Below, piece after piece: positions 10,789 to 22,376 of a stretch of 64,000 nt of DNA. A model generated the notes under the pieces. It made no database searches and had not been told where the DNA came from. It was given only the letters and a program-made list of their open reading frames with translations. How positions within the stretch are numbered: the first letter of the stretch is position 1; each line of letters starts with the position of its first letter. The position numbers and the translations under genes were made by a program. This DNA is from Glossina fuscipes (lineage: Eukaryota > Arthropoda > Insecta > Diptera > Glossinidae): the NCBI RefSeq assembly GCF_014805625.2, contig NW_023998520.1:462197-526196 (forward strand), read 5' to 3'.

Positions 10789-11380
10789 AAGTATTTGGGC
10801 TGGCAGCCCTTTTCAATTCTACTATTTTTTTTTAATAACTATGTGTTTTCATATATACAACGAAAGCTGATAACGGTTTCTGTAAATTAGCAGAAATTTT
10901 GCAGACGTGCATTTCTTTCTCTCTTTCATACAATCGGTCATTTCAATTTTGACGGCGGATAGAATAAGATCGTCAAGTAAGAAGTAAAAAAGTGTTTTTT
11001 AACATTTAAAATTTTCTCAAAAATTAAATTAAGAGGCTTTATTAAAGTCTTAGGAATCTACTTAATGGAAGACGTGACGAATTCTCCCAACAAGTGAAAG
11101 ATATTTGTCATAAAAGCATAAAACTAAAAAGCGCACGATTGGATTGAAAAGTGAGCTAGCTGGTTTGCTGGGCGAAAGTATTCGCACGTATAAATGTCCA
11201 TTTTAACTGTTACTAATGTAAGTTTTCATATGCCGCATCTACTAAAGGAATTGAATAATTAAATGCAAACTATCTTTCAGCTATGGTATGATAAGATGTA
11301 ATGAGTAAGGACAGGTCAATCACGCTTTTCTAGTCTGAAACGTCAACGCATTATCAAAACAATTATAACAAGACTCAGTT
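10789..11380. other. No recognised gene
   Basis: Possible 3' untranslated sequence of the preceding exon, otherwise AT-rich without features I can support. Confidence 0.4.
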
Positions 11381-11645
11381 TTTTTTTTTAAATTGAATAT
11401 TTCCTGTTAGTTCTTCGATATATTCGTGCAAGTAATTTGAATAAATATATAATCTTATTTATATAAGTGTATAAAAAAAGAGCATTTATCTTTCTTTGAA
11501 CGCATTCTAACTAGTTTTAGTAAATTTTTAGAGACCTGCCGTTCGATTTTCGCATATTTTTGAATATTTCCTGTTAATTCTTCAATATATTCGTGCAAGT
11601 GGTTTGGATAAATATATAATCTTATATATATAAGTGTATAAAATA
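11381..11645 (+). repeat. Diverged copies of the 169-bp satellite
   Basis: Two copies of TTCTTC(A/G)ATATATTCGTGC are spaced about 168 bases apart and are followed by TATATAATCTTAT and a TATATAAGTGTATAAA string. Unit order matches the main array at 9449-10297, but with perhaps 20 percent difference, so these are an older outlier block of the same satellite. Confidence 0.8.
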
Positions 11646-12483
11646 GAATAATAAGAAGGAACTTATAAATACATTTTCATTATATTTGAATTACCAAATC
11701 ATATTACAATCTGTCAGGACGTTAGATGCTTTGGACTCAAACTAAGTAGAAATCCTCAATAAATCAGACAGCTCAAATACATGTCCCGTTTTGCTAACGA
11801 TATTCATCGTCTTCAAGGAGTTACTAGTGTAGTAGCAGGGTAGTTTTCAGGTCTTCCGATTTAAATGAACCACGAAGTTTAGATTTGAGTTTAAAATTAC
11901 TGAATACAGCAAGATGATAAGCTGAAAGAAATATTGCTAAATAAAGACAGACATTTAAATTTAAAACTAATTAAGGTTCCATTTGTACCCGTCAGATAAC
12001 GCAGAACAGTTTTTGATAAAATTATCCCAGTTTTGCGAATGCCAGAAAAAAGAAAAACGACTTCTCTACAGATATCAAAAGAATAGCAAACGATTTTTTA
12101 ATTAAGACGCAAAAGATTTATTTAAAAAAAAAATAATACGTTTTTTTTGTTGATTGTAAAAGGAAAAACGGGATTACAATACCCCGCAAATTTTAACTTG
12201 ATATCTCATATTAAAACATTTAAAGGAAAAAGAAATGTAGCGGGAATGCAGTGCGTAAAATTATATAAACTGTAACTTCAACTAAACTGCTGACCAAAGA
12301 ATCTTCGAGCTAGAGCCATGGGTAGTGGACTTGAACGGCAGCTATCAAGACGGACATAAATAAGGTAAAACCATAAAAAAACAATACATTACGTTATTCC
12401 TATATACTATATAAACAAAACACTCAATACAAATATTGTTTCGTATTCGCTTTCTAATCGAATAATATAAGATTAGTTACATT
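11646..12483. other. No recognised gene
   Basis: AT-rich with homopolymer runs. I see nothing in it. Confidence 0.5.
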
Positions 12484-12909
12484 TAATTTTAGTGTACTTT
12501 AATATAAATATTATTATTATTATTATTTTAATTTTAGACTAATGAAATGAATTCTTAGACTAAAAAAAAGACATTGAGCACTAGCAACACAGGCTATCGG
12601 CTCTTAATATAAATAATAAATCACATTTGTAGGTAAATTAATAGAAAATATACAAATTAAGAGATGTTGCCGCAAGTGATTACTGAAGTGATGGTATGGT
12701 AATTCCTCAAGGTAATGCCGATAGCTTCTTTGACCGTACAAAGTCTGCGTTGCATATAGTTGTCTATTTTGTTTTAAATTTTTATTTGTATAGTGGTAAT
12801 CATAAATGAAAAAGCAAAAGCTGGGTTGAGAAGCCACCAGTTCATAAATCTTAATCAGGCGTGACAATATCAGTATTCCGCCAAAAGATTTGACTAATCT
12901 GGAGAGCAT
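12484..12909 (-). mobile_element. 5'-truncated I-like LINE, 3' end
   Basis: Minus strand: a decayed open frame (12909-12604) runs into the 3' untranslated signature GATAGCCTGTGTTGCTAGTG, then AGTCTAAGAATTCATTTCAT, TAGTCTAAAATTAAAATAA and a (AAT)n tail at 12530-12510. The same 3' end closes the large LINE at 28299 and the copies at 40550-40655 and 41425-41520. Trinucleotide tails of this kind are typical of the I clade. Confidence 0.75.
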
Positions 12910-13503
12910 CGAAAACTATCGGTAAAAAGCGCGAGAGGCCACCACTCTATTCCTATTTCTTCCCCTTTCCTATTTTCATTCTGACAGTCATTGAAGTAAA
13001 AAATATAAAGTATAAATGGACTTTAAGATGTTTTGTAGAAATTGAAAAGTTAGCTTTTTTCCTTATATAATATAAAAGTAGGACTGATTTCAAATTTATT
13101 TTGAGACATTACGCGGTCTTCGTCGTTTTCGTTCCAAATTCTTTCATTAACTCAATTGCGGAACACTTCCAATTTGGCAGTAATGACGAGGACACAATAA
13201 AGCGGCGTTCCTATTTGGCACTTGAACTTTGGCGACTTTTTACGAATTTGTGAATATCAAATTACAAAATTTAAAACTTTTTTTTGGTCACTTTTTTCAC
13301 CATAAGTTTTACAAAAACTATGAATTATTTTGTTAGAGCGTTTTGTTACTTTGTTTATATTTTCTTCGAATGTTTAAACAATAGTTTGACTTTTCAGAAG
13401 TTTCACTTTGTTTATTCATTTTCTTACTTTGCTTGCAATTCTTAATAAATGTTAAATCCTCCTACAATATGAAAGCATTTCAATAAAGTTACACGCTTAT
13501 TTC
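12910..13503. other. T-rich spacer
   Basis: No gene recognised. T-rich strings on the plus strand resemble the leader of the gypsy element C and could be its remnant on the internal side of the LTR-like block that follows. Confidence 0.25.
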
Positions 13504-13928
13504 ATTCCATGTCAATGCGCACTCCTTTTAGTTACCGCGTTAAACATATAATTATAAATTTACATCGAGATCCTACAAATTGTACAAACACTCGTTGTTA
13601 TTGTCTAATAATAGGTTTTGTTTTTCTGCCTTATTCGCGTTGTCGTTTTCGGCTCTTTCCTGATTCTGATTCCTTTACTCGATCAGACTTGTCTCTCACT
13701 TGACACGGAGCATTTGAAGCCAGCTCTTTCACGGCTCCCGTCAAGCTTGCCTTTTGGCAATCTTACGATATCCCAATCCCACAAACATCCGTTTCTGACT
13801 GGGGCTCTCCTATCTCCCGTCGTCCATCTAGGCCTTTACTTAATCCTAATTCTTACCATAACTTAGCCTAGCACTCCGAGACAAAGAACCTGTGAGGCCA
13901 AAGAGAGGAACGACTTTGGCTCCTCACT
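13504..13928 (-). repeat. LTR-like fragment related to gypsy element C
   Basis: The right end (CCTAGCACTCC, CCTGTGAGGCCAAAGAGAGG, AACGACTTTGGCTCCTCAC) matches the ends of the two element C LTRs at 52740-52806 and 60100-60174 in the same orientation. Preceding strings (CTTAATCCTAATTCTTACC) also fit, but the left half is very diverged. The end contains an internal hairpin GTGAGGCCAAAG...CTTTGGCTCCTCAC that is shared with element C. Confidence 0.5.
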
Positions 13929-16260
13929 GTGTATATAGAAATAGATAGGAAATCTCCAAACGAAAATTTTATTTACTAAAAATATATATCTAAAAAAAGT
14001 GGCCAAAATATTTATATAAAATGTGGACTTGTGAAGAAACCGACAGAAAAACATGGTTATGAAATAATGGTTATATAGGTATGTAATTCTTGGAGTTAAC
14101 AACTATCATGTGAGTTCGCCTGCAATTTTTCTCTGCTTGACAGAGCTAAGAAAAAGAAAATCTATGCAAAGAAGGAAAGAGAAATCTCAATAAAAACGAT
14201 AATACTGAAAAAATTTAATATAAGTTAATGTAAAGATTCCTTTAAATATAGCACACAATATCAACCTGAACCAAAATATGTTTTCCTTACAAAAAGGCAG
14301 AAAGAAAAAATTGAAAAAAAGTAAAAAAAAAAGATTTTTAAAATTACTCTGTTATTGTTTTTTTTTACTAGAACGTACATAACAAAAAAAAGAGAAAGGA
14401 AAGATGCTTGAATTAGCAGTCTGTAGGTACCATTGAAACGTGGTACGGGTGGGTGGGTGCGCGTGTGAGTGAGGTTAGGGGACAGGGAATACGGACTGGC
14501 GGACCAAGAATAAAGCAACGGACAACTAACAGTGCAGACAACGTGCCTTATAGACGGACTTAAGCCAGATGCCAGACCACAGCTTCTGACCACGCCAAGG
14601 AAAAGAAGAAAGAAAAATAAATAAAAGAATGGAATAAATTGAGAAAGCAAATTTTGTAATTTGATATTACAGCAAAACAACGCCATGCATTTGGTAGTCC
14701 ATAATCCGAAAGAAAACGCAAAACGAAAAAACAAGTTGAGTGATTTTTGGAAGCAGAAGTAAGTGTTCAGTAATGCAGTAGCAACCGAGCAATGGAAAGG
14801 ACATGTAAGCATGTAAAAAGAAAACAACAGAACCAAAAATTAAAATTCAAGCGGAAATTATATAAAAAAAAGAGAAAGAAAACTTTTCAATATACAGGGA
14901 AAATTTAAATCGAAAAGAAAAATTCAAATGAAAATTATATAGAAGAAGAAGAAAATTTGTCGACAATATAAGAATAAGAAAAAAAACTAAAATCGAAAAG
15001 CGAACGATGCATCATCGATACCACCAGACTGAGTTAAAAGGCATATCACTACGTAAAGAAAAAGGAAAGGTAAACCTGAATTAAATAATAAAACTCATAT
15101 CAAAATTATATAAACATAAAAAAAAAGGGAAAACGGAAACTTTTTGAAAATAAATTAAAAAATTGGAAAAAAATGAACCTAGAAGGAAGGCAAGCTGAAA
15201 AGATTGTTGTATAACCCAAGAAAACCAAATAGATGATAACAAAAGCGAAATGCGAAGGCTTTGTAAAATTTTTATTCACTACACTCTCTAATGAGCTTCT
15301 TTTATAATTACACATAAACATGTAACACATGCAATAATTGGTCAACGTTTTTATGAAAATCACGACTCAATATATTTCAATAAAACCATTTAAAATTTGT
15401 AAAAAAATTATATAATAAAACAAAGATCAGCTAGTGCAAAATTTCATTGAAAATTAAAATTCTAACATAGAGAAAAAATATTTTCATCGCCAGATGGTGG
15501 TAGACAGAAACATAAACAAGAAAAATAAACGAGACGCATATTAAGAAAACATGCCAAAGTTGAAAGGAAAGGCGACTTCATTAAAATTGTTAACTTGCGA
15601 TGGTGCCTGTTAACAAAAGCATAGAAAAAAAAAGAAAGTGAAAAACCAACCCGTGTATCTTCGGTCGGTGCTTACTTGCATTGTTACCAATCCTAGTATT
15701 GGAGCATGGTAGGAAAACAGAATAAAATATAGCAAAAGTTAGCCGAGACACCAACAGTTAGTACTTTTTTAGTGCGAGGGGGCCATAGGACCATAGTGAC
15801 CATAGATAAAGTTACCCTAGACATCGAATATTATTAAATTTTCAAAGCGTAAGGGGGCCATCGTCACACAAATTTGTACTCTACGTTTGGTCGACGCGCA
15901 CAAGGGGCAAAGTCCAAAAAAATATCCTAAAATGAAATGAAATGTACAAGAATTAATTAATGAAATATAGCGAAAAATTAAAAATTTAATGTGAAAGAAG
16001 TCACAAGAAACACTATTAAATTTCATAAGCTACTGAAACGGAATAAGTAAAAAATTTTTATTCTTACAGTAAAAGAGGGAAGAAAAAAAAAGAAAGAAAC
16101 TAAAAAGAAAAAAAAAGAAAAAAACTTTCTATAATTTTTATTATACGTCATGAAAGCCTTATTTCTAGAAAATCTCTCTCCCTGCAAAATTTGTCGAACT
16201 TAGTTTATGGTTTTCTAATATTTTATTTTATATACTATACCAATAAAAGATAGGTCATAC
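13929..16260 (+). other. Long A-rich leader-like region
   Basis: Over 2 kb of purine-rich plus-strand sequence with many AAAAAGAAAG runs and no coding frame of note. Element C has a similarly long A-rich leader on its own sense strand (57872-59730), so this may be the leader of gypsy element A, whose coding part starts at about 16.3 kb. No primer-binding site was found at its left end. Confidence 0.35.
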
Positions 16261-17429
16261 AATAAGTCACACACAACTAACAGTCAACGTTACCAGTGAA
16301 ATCACCTAGCTCGCCGCACCGGTTGGCGGAGCGCACCCGACAGCAGCCGTCACGAATCCCTCCATCGTAGTAGTCTAAAGATGGAGGCTCAACATTACCG
16401 GTAACAGAGAGCTGCTTACGTTCATCGAGCCGATGGAAGAGCTAGCAGAGGCATACAGCATCGACAAGCCTCGTTTGCCGGACCTTAACGTGGTACCGAG
16501 CTCTCTGGGGTTCTTGTTACCATCGCGATACTTTACCCGACTCGAAGATGACATCCGCCGACGTACCCAGTGACTGAGGCAAAAATTTCAAGACTATGTG
16601 CCGGCCTTTTAAGACCTGGAGCGCCATACCGCGATGATGAATGCGCCGCCCAATTGCCTGCGGTAAATATGACGCCGAGACTTCACCCATTTAGCCGAAC
16701 CCATGAGTCTTGCTAACGATATGGAGGCGATCCAGACGAGCAACACGTCACGCGAAGCTCCAAGAGAAGCGCACCGCGACGAACCTGCGAACAGTAGTAT
16801 CCCCCAACCTAGCGAATGCACCCCGTCCACAACGCGAAACGCTACAGGATGGGTCCACTGTGAAACAAAACCTGCCTCCCACTCAGCCAAGTCAGCGAAA
16901 CTTCTCTACATCGATCCTCTGTAACGAGATCCACGATATACCAAAGCAACGGTCTTTTTTCGCACCGAAAGTTAATAGCAGCAATCCACTTCCCAGCGAA
17001 GCCGTCTTAGAAACCCTCCGAAATCTATGAATGTCGTGGAACGGAGCTCGCAAGGATATAAATGCATCATCTGAGCCTACAATCAGCCGTCCGCAGCGAA
17101 GTGAACGCCGCATGCCTCCAACGGCCTATGAGACCAGCCAGAGCGAACGAGTTAGTCTGTCAGAGTCGAAGTTCATAGCGGCCTAGGAAACAAGCTACTC
17201 GCGCCCGAATGACAATCTAGCGATCGACTTCGAAGTGGCAACGTTCGTTACAAGCCTTCACTCACCGCTAGGGTTAGGTCAACAAATTGCGAGCCCTATA
17301 GTGACGAACGTTGGCACACGAACGTACCTACAGGCCAACAATCCGGCATTCCGATGTCGGAGATCCAAAGATACAGGAGTGCTGATAAGACTCTCCGTCA
17401 ACGAGAGGCAGACGCCGCACTCAATGGCA

Positions 17430-17610
17430 CGGATTTACGCTTGGAGGACAACCGAAGCAGCGCAACGGCAGTAATCGCGGGCCAACGGGTCATCGCCACA
17501 GTGGATACTGATGCGGCCATTAGTTTTATTGCCGAAACTCTGGCCCGACAGAAGTCCTGCAGGAGGGATTCGCGCCGAGTAAACGTCTACACAGGAGAGT
17601 CAAGATTCTG
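17430..17610 (+). pseudogene. Retropepsin of gypsy element A, active site altered
   Basis: The aspartic protease of such elements cuts the Gag-Pol precursor and works as a dimer around a DTG or DSG motif. Here the corresponding string is VIATVDTDAAISFIAETLA, so the catalytic Asp is kept but the conserved Gly is Asp. About 60 residues are readable before the frame is lost at a junction that leads straight into the integrase region. It is a fragment inside the deleted element and not likely to be active. Confidence 0.7.
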
Positions 17611-18385
17611 AAGGAGTGTCATGAGGAGCCTACAGCAGGGCATCTCGGCATATGAAAGACTGTTCTAGTCTGCAGCCGATATCACTTGCCCGGGATGCAA
17701 CGAGACATTGCCCGTTAGGTGCGAAACTGCTTGAGCTTTTAAAGACACAAACCGATCCAAAAAAGCCGGACAAATGTTAAGGGCACTGCCGGACGAGCTT
17801 TGGTCAACAGTCTACTTAGACTTCGTTGGCCCATTACCACAGACGAAGGCGGGTCATATGATACTCCTAGTGTTCGTAGATTTGTTCTCCAAAAGGGGTG
17901 AAATTAGTCTCGCTCAAGCACGCCACCGCTGCCGAATGAATAGACGCTTTCCAAGAGGGGATCCTCAGTCAAGTTGGCACACCGAGAGAGATGCTCACTG
18001 ATAACGGTGTGCAATTCACCAGCAGACAGTTGCGGAATTATCTCCAACAGATCGGAGTCAAGAGCCGGTTCATCGCACCATACACACCACAAGAAAACCC
18101 TACCGAGAGGGTTAACAGAACCATCAGGACTACCATCGAGCAGTACTGCCAAGACGAGCACGCATAATGGGGCCAACGTCTATCAGAGATTACCCTGGCC
18201 ATGAATAACGCAGTCTCGGACTCTACCGGATACCGCCGGCGTACATCATGCAAGGACGCCAGCTTACGCTGCCACACAGCTTCTACCAAATGAGCTTCGG
18301 CGTTCAAATCTAGCCCCAGTCACCTCAGCAAAGAGCTCAAATTCTTAAGGAAGTAATTCATAGCGTGCGCCTTATCAAGCTCGTT
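17611..18385 (+). pseudogene. Integrase of gypsy element A
   Basis: The integrase joins element cDNA to the host chromosome. The zinc-binding start is readable as HEEPTAGHLGI followed by a broken VRNC segment. The catalytic core gives DFVGPLPQTKAGHMILLVFV (first Asp), LTDNGVQFTSRQLRNYLQQI after a frameshift (second Asp) and YTPQENPTERVNRTIRT (Glu), so D, D and E are all still encoded but in different frames with several stops. The C-terminal part ends with QQRAQILKEVIHSVR at about 18383, the same segment found in element C at 54060. After that the sequence changes abruptly. Confidence 0.8.
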
Positions 18386-18399
18386 TTCATCTTCACATT

Positions 18400-18417
18400 G
18401 GCGCCCAAACAGGGATG
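18400..18417 (+). promoter_or_regulatory. Displaced tRNA-Lys-type primer-binding site
   Basis: TGGCGCCCAAACAGGGAT starts at about 18401, some 15 bases after the integrase sequence of element A is lost. It differs from the element C site at three of 18 positions. A primer site should lie just after a 5' LTR, not after pol, so this records a rearrangement or a second element truncated at its left. Confidence 0.6.
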
Positions 18418-18899
18418 AATCAGTTGCATACAAATAGGAATAGAAAAAGGGAAATATATAGTCGAACGAACAGGCAGCGGACAAAAGTTTCAAAAATCTT
18501 TGCGTCACGGCAGATAAAAACGGTAATTGATCGACCTGGCTTTTATACGCGCGATTGTGAAATGCCATCAAACTTCTAAGCTGTGAAATGTACAAGATGC
18601 ATTGGTGACACAAAATATTCAAATAATTTACAGAAGAAAAATTATTGTTATTATAAAAGTTATTTAAAAAAATGGTGCTTAAAAATGCCCAGGTGACGTA
18701 TAATGAAAAGCATGAAAAAGAAAGAGTTTATAAAAAAAAAACGTTGAATTTTTGCTCTAAGATTGATAGTGATCGAAAGTCCAAAGGGCATATTGTTGGC
18801 ACAACCAGATTAGCGTAATTTTACAATGCCATTTTTGGAGAACAGTAACACATCAGTTTGCAAAAATAGAAGATAATAGAGACCTAACTTGGTTGGTAT
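18418..18899. other. Leader-like or spacer DNA
   Basis: A-rich sequence after the primer site, possibly the leader of the same element. No gene recognised. Confidence 0.35.
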
Positions 18900-19330
18900 G
18901 ATTCGTACCAACGTTCTTTCTTTCAGCACTTAAAGTGGGAGAAACAGTAAAGATAACAAAAAGGCGATCAATGGTGAACAATGATAAAGTTTATTGGTAA
19001 AATGTAAATTATAAATCACAATTATTATAAACTAACTCAGAATTATTTTACTACGTAAACAAATGTTATAAAATGATGCACTTGTATTTTTGCGTTTGTT
19101 TACTTCAAAAATATGGACAGCTTGAAGTGTGCCACAAAAATGCAACATCAGCCAATTAATATAAATAACGACAACATACTTCAAGGTCGTAAGCAACTGT
19201 ACTGTTGCCTATGGTCAGTCAGACAAAGATGAAAACATGATAGTGCAAATGCAAGTGCATGAACAAATCGAACAACTTTACGTTAATAAGTGCAAATCTA
19301 CCCAAACATAAATGTGCAAATAAAGAAATA
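18900..19330 (-). repeat. Dispersed repeat D, copy 1 (LTR-like)
   Basis: About 430 bp shared with 42290-42725 (same orientation) and 35455-35930 (opposite). Shared words: CAATGATAAAGTTT, ATGCACTTG, TTGCGTTTGTTTAC, TGCCTATGGTCAGT, GTGCATGAACAA. It is non-coding and flanked by unrelated DNA in all three places, as expected for solo LTRs, but I could not fix TG...CA ends. Confidence 0.65.
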
Positions 19331-19454
19331 AAATGGGTTGACTTAAATCAAATGGTACGATTAAAGAAACATACAATTAAAACTAAACAGATGTAACTAT
19401 AAAAAATAAAAGCATATATGAATGGATGTAAATTGAAACGAAAAGAAAATTTAG

Positions 19455-20616
19455 TTAAAAAAATAAATCAAGTAAACACATCCGGCAAAAATCATATTTG
19501 CAATTAAAGCATTGCATATGTTTGTAGCCGCGATTTTTTTCAATGCACATATGACATTTGGAACAATCTTTGGTATTAGCGCTAATATAATTAGCCGTCT
19601 CGCTGTCGTCCGCACATTTGGTTAGCCGATTTTTTATGATCTGGCAGTCGGTGAGAACATAATAATCCATACCGCACTTGAAACAAAAGAATATATTGCA
19701 CACTTTGTATATCACTCTCTTAGGAGCGATTTCCCGTGAACGCACTATAATTTGACAATTTGACCCTGGAGAGAAACGCAATTCCGGATGAAATTTCACA
19801 TAATCTTTAAAAGCAAATTGTTGATATTTTTCTCGCATAACGGGTCTTGTTACTAGTGTTAACATTAAATCCTCCGGGAAACGAACATTGCACATTGCCG
19901 CCATACAATCGATTTGCGCGGAGATGCCATATAAAGCAAAGAGATGTTAATAAATTTTGAATTCTTATCATATTATTATTATGATTAATTTAGCCAGAGA
20001 CATAATAAATATAATAATAAGTTTTGAGATCAGCATATAAGGCTATCAGCTTAATGAAAACTTTATCGCACTTCGGATTTGAACCCATGACCATCGAGTT
20101 GTTATCAAACAGGTCCCTACTATGAAATTATAAACTTTTTAAAAAGCGATCCCAGCTCTAAGGCGATCTAAACTCGGAGAAACCCAAATGATGATGATTA
20201 CTCATCTCAGAAAAACCTCATCGCCATCAACAGAGAGGAAAATGAATTAGTTAGTTTGCTAGATTTCAAGAAGCAAAAGCTAATGCAACGAGGCAATACT
20301 ATGACAAGTATTTCAAATTTCTTGATGAACTTACCTGAAATACTTGCGTTTCGAAATACATCAACCAACAATGCTTGCAGAAGACATGACTACATGACAG
20401 GCTATAGAATTTATCGCCTAAATGAACAATAGTACACACGGGACACATTTGACTGCGATATTGATGAGAAATGGTACTGAAACTATTTGACGCGCTTAAT
20501 CCATGTAGCCAACTATTATTATTATTATTATTATAGTTATTACTGCTACTGTGGCCATTATTGCACGAAAAATTTTTACTATAAACCCTTACAGAGACTT
20601 GAGCAAATAGCGGCAC
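19455..20616 (-). pseudogene. ari-2: ariadne-2 (RBR E3 ubiquitin ligase) pseudogene, dead splice acceptor
   Basis: Ariadne-2 is a RING-between-RING ubiquitin ligase that partners with cullin-RING ligases. The first exon (20616-20335) has a Ser/Asn-rich leader with a poly-Asn run from an (ATT)n expansion, then RING1 as [20 protein letters not shown] and [20 protein letters not shown], ending in CAG|GTAAGT. The second exon starts at 19928 with [20 protein letters not shown] and runs through [20 protein letters not shown] and [10 protein letters not shown] to the RING2 region. The acceptor bases just before it (19929-19930) are AT where AG is required. In RING2 the catalytic neighbourhood reads [20 protein letters not shown], so glycine and cysteine positions are altered, and the frame ends early at 19455. 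The IBR and C-terminal Ariadne domain are incomplete. The 406-base intron carries a SINE. Confidence 0.88.
19965..20105 (-). mobile_element. tRNA-derived SINE inside the ari-2 intron
   Basis: Minus strand: GGTCATGGGTTCAAATCC, a good match to the B box of a tRNA promoter, then GAAGTGCG, a short body with GCTGATAGCC, and a tail with ATTAAT and AATAATAATAT. The same order occurs at 29505-29660. The head is truncated, because no clear A box remains. Confidence 0.65.
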
Positions 20617-20639
20617 TTGTTGACGGTATATCAGCGTTT

Positions 20640-20790
20640 GAATTTGGAAGCATCTGAGAATAATAGAAAGAGCGCGAAAAACTTGAGAAAGTAATTAAAT
20701 GAGCGATCACATGTTGCAAAGTATTTGAACTTCGAGTATGGTAACTTGAGAGAGTAATTAAATGAGCGACCACTTGTTGTAGTGATGACA
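20640..20790 (+). repeat. Direct repeat of about 30 bp next to ari-2 pseudogene
   Basis: GAGA(A/G)AGTAATTAAATGAGCGA occurs near 20684 and again near 20749, each followed by CAC(A/T)TGTTG. A preceding string AATTTGGAAGCATCTGAGA (20641) recurs at 36855 inside a minisatellite. Confidence 0.6.
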
Positions 20791-22376
20791 GCCCTCCACA
20801 TCACACCGAAGCGATAGACTCATTGCTTTTTCTTATTTATTTTGTATTATTTAAGAATATTCCAATTTGCACAACCCTTTTCTTATACTTGTGAAATTTC
20901 ACAGAAAGTCGTTAGCTTGTTTTCCCCTGTATGTGTTTTTGTCGTTAAGATTTATATATTTGAATAATATACATTTAAACTTCCTTAATTAATAAGAACC
21001 CAATAAAAATTATGATCCTGTATATTTTTTGTAAGCATTTTAGTAATTTATCGGTTTAAGATTTAATTGAAGGATAAGTTATACACTATTCTCAGCAATT
21101 TTGCATGCCGGGGAGCTGACCACAGCGCGCAGCAATAAGCTAAAGAAAATTCCCCATAGCTGAGGAATTTTCAATTTTTATAGTAGTTCTAATGTGATTT
21201 CTTTATATGAAAAGTTTTTAAAAAATTTTTGTACATATATGATTTTTTTAATTTATATATGTTTCAAACCAATTTTACCCATACAAGTCTGCACGTCTTT
21301 TTTTTTTATTTGTTCTAGGGTCACGGGAGAATCTCACAATAAGCAATTTTTCGGAATAAAAAAAAACCTCTCTTGAGAAAAACGATCGTTTCACTCGAAA
21401 ACTTTTTGGAAAAATAAGCAATTTTTTATTTTGCTCCTCTCCTCTCATAGGCGAATCTATATTTTCCTTGATTTGTCTTTTCGTGTCTAAATCTATCAAA
21501 GACGTAGTGAGCAAGGATTATATTAAAGCAAACCAGTTACATTGAGCAATAGCCATCCCTACATTACACAGACAAACTTTGGACTTCTTCTCTCTTTAAA
21601 TTCCTCTCTTTTACTTTAGTTATTACACCAAGGAGTTATAAAAAAAAAACCGTAGCAGCGCAAAGTAGTAATTGCTCTTTCGTAAAGAACAATGGGAAAA
21701 ACAGACCGACTCGAACCCTCTACATTTGGATGCACAGACGTTACATATGTTTATACCATTTGATTATAGGTACAAAATTCAACTTTTTATTATGCAAATT
21801 TGTATGCTGTACATAGCTGTTTATACAGAATATACTAAGTTTATACGCCTGTATGCTACACTCAAAAGAACTTTCGATAGACCCATCTTTTTTATGTTCA
21901 CTATTAGTTTCTGAACGCAGTTAAGCCTGTATCTCACACCCCCCACTTATTTTTATGTTTAAGCCAAAGGTCTCAATTTTTCAGAGGTTTGGAGAATCTT
22001 TGGTATGTTGGCCCAAGGGCTGCGGAAAGACGAGTTGAAGGGTCACCGGTCACATAAAACCTTTTTTATGTACGATAGTTATACACAAAAAAAAACACAA
22101 TTTCCAAAATATATATCTCATAGTCTACTTTGGATTCAATATTCTATACCAACACCATCACTAAATTAAATTAATGATTCCAAACATTTTTGATTTCTCT
22201 TTAAAGACAGTGCTTTAGTTATTATATTGGCCACAAGGTCATCGGTCTTTAAATATTAAACTATTAGTTGCCTTACATCCAACAATCGTCTTCTTTGGAA
22301 CGCCCACGGTAAATGACGTTCCCTGCCAAGTGTTGAGCGCTTCTTCGCAGCTTTCTTCCATTAGCAAACTATTCAA
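20791..22376. other. AT-rich intergenic DNA with a possible repeat F fragment
   Basis: No gene recognised. At 21955-22080 words such as GGTATGTTGGCCCAAGGGCT resemble the dispersed repeat F type. Open frames at 21194-21376 and 21672-21914 have no known domain. Confidence 0.4.

Larger units (their letters stand above)
16261..18385 (+). mobile_element. Gypsy-type LTR retrotransposon A, internally deleted
   Basis: GC-richer than its surroundings. Order on the plus strand is a gag-like part (about 16381-17230, broken), a retropepsin (17430-17610) and an integrase (17611-18385). Reverse transcriptase and RNase H are missing between protease and integrase. Protein-level similarity to element C (52388-60174) is high, for example PTAGHLGI, VRNC, DFVGPLP and RENP-type motifs shared in order. 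No flanking LTR pair could be defined. Confidence 0.8.

Noticed and set aside
14261..14836. 191-codon minus-strand frame, hydrophobic and Phe-rich
   Set aside because: It is the reverse complement of an A-rich leader (poly-A reads as Phe), and no domain is seen.
16609..17113. Overlapping Arg/Ser-rich frames on both strands
   Set aside because: GC-richer gag-like DNA of element A gives chance frames, and no capsid or knuckle motif was seen in any of them.
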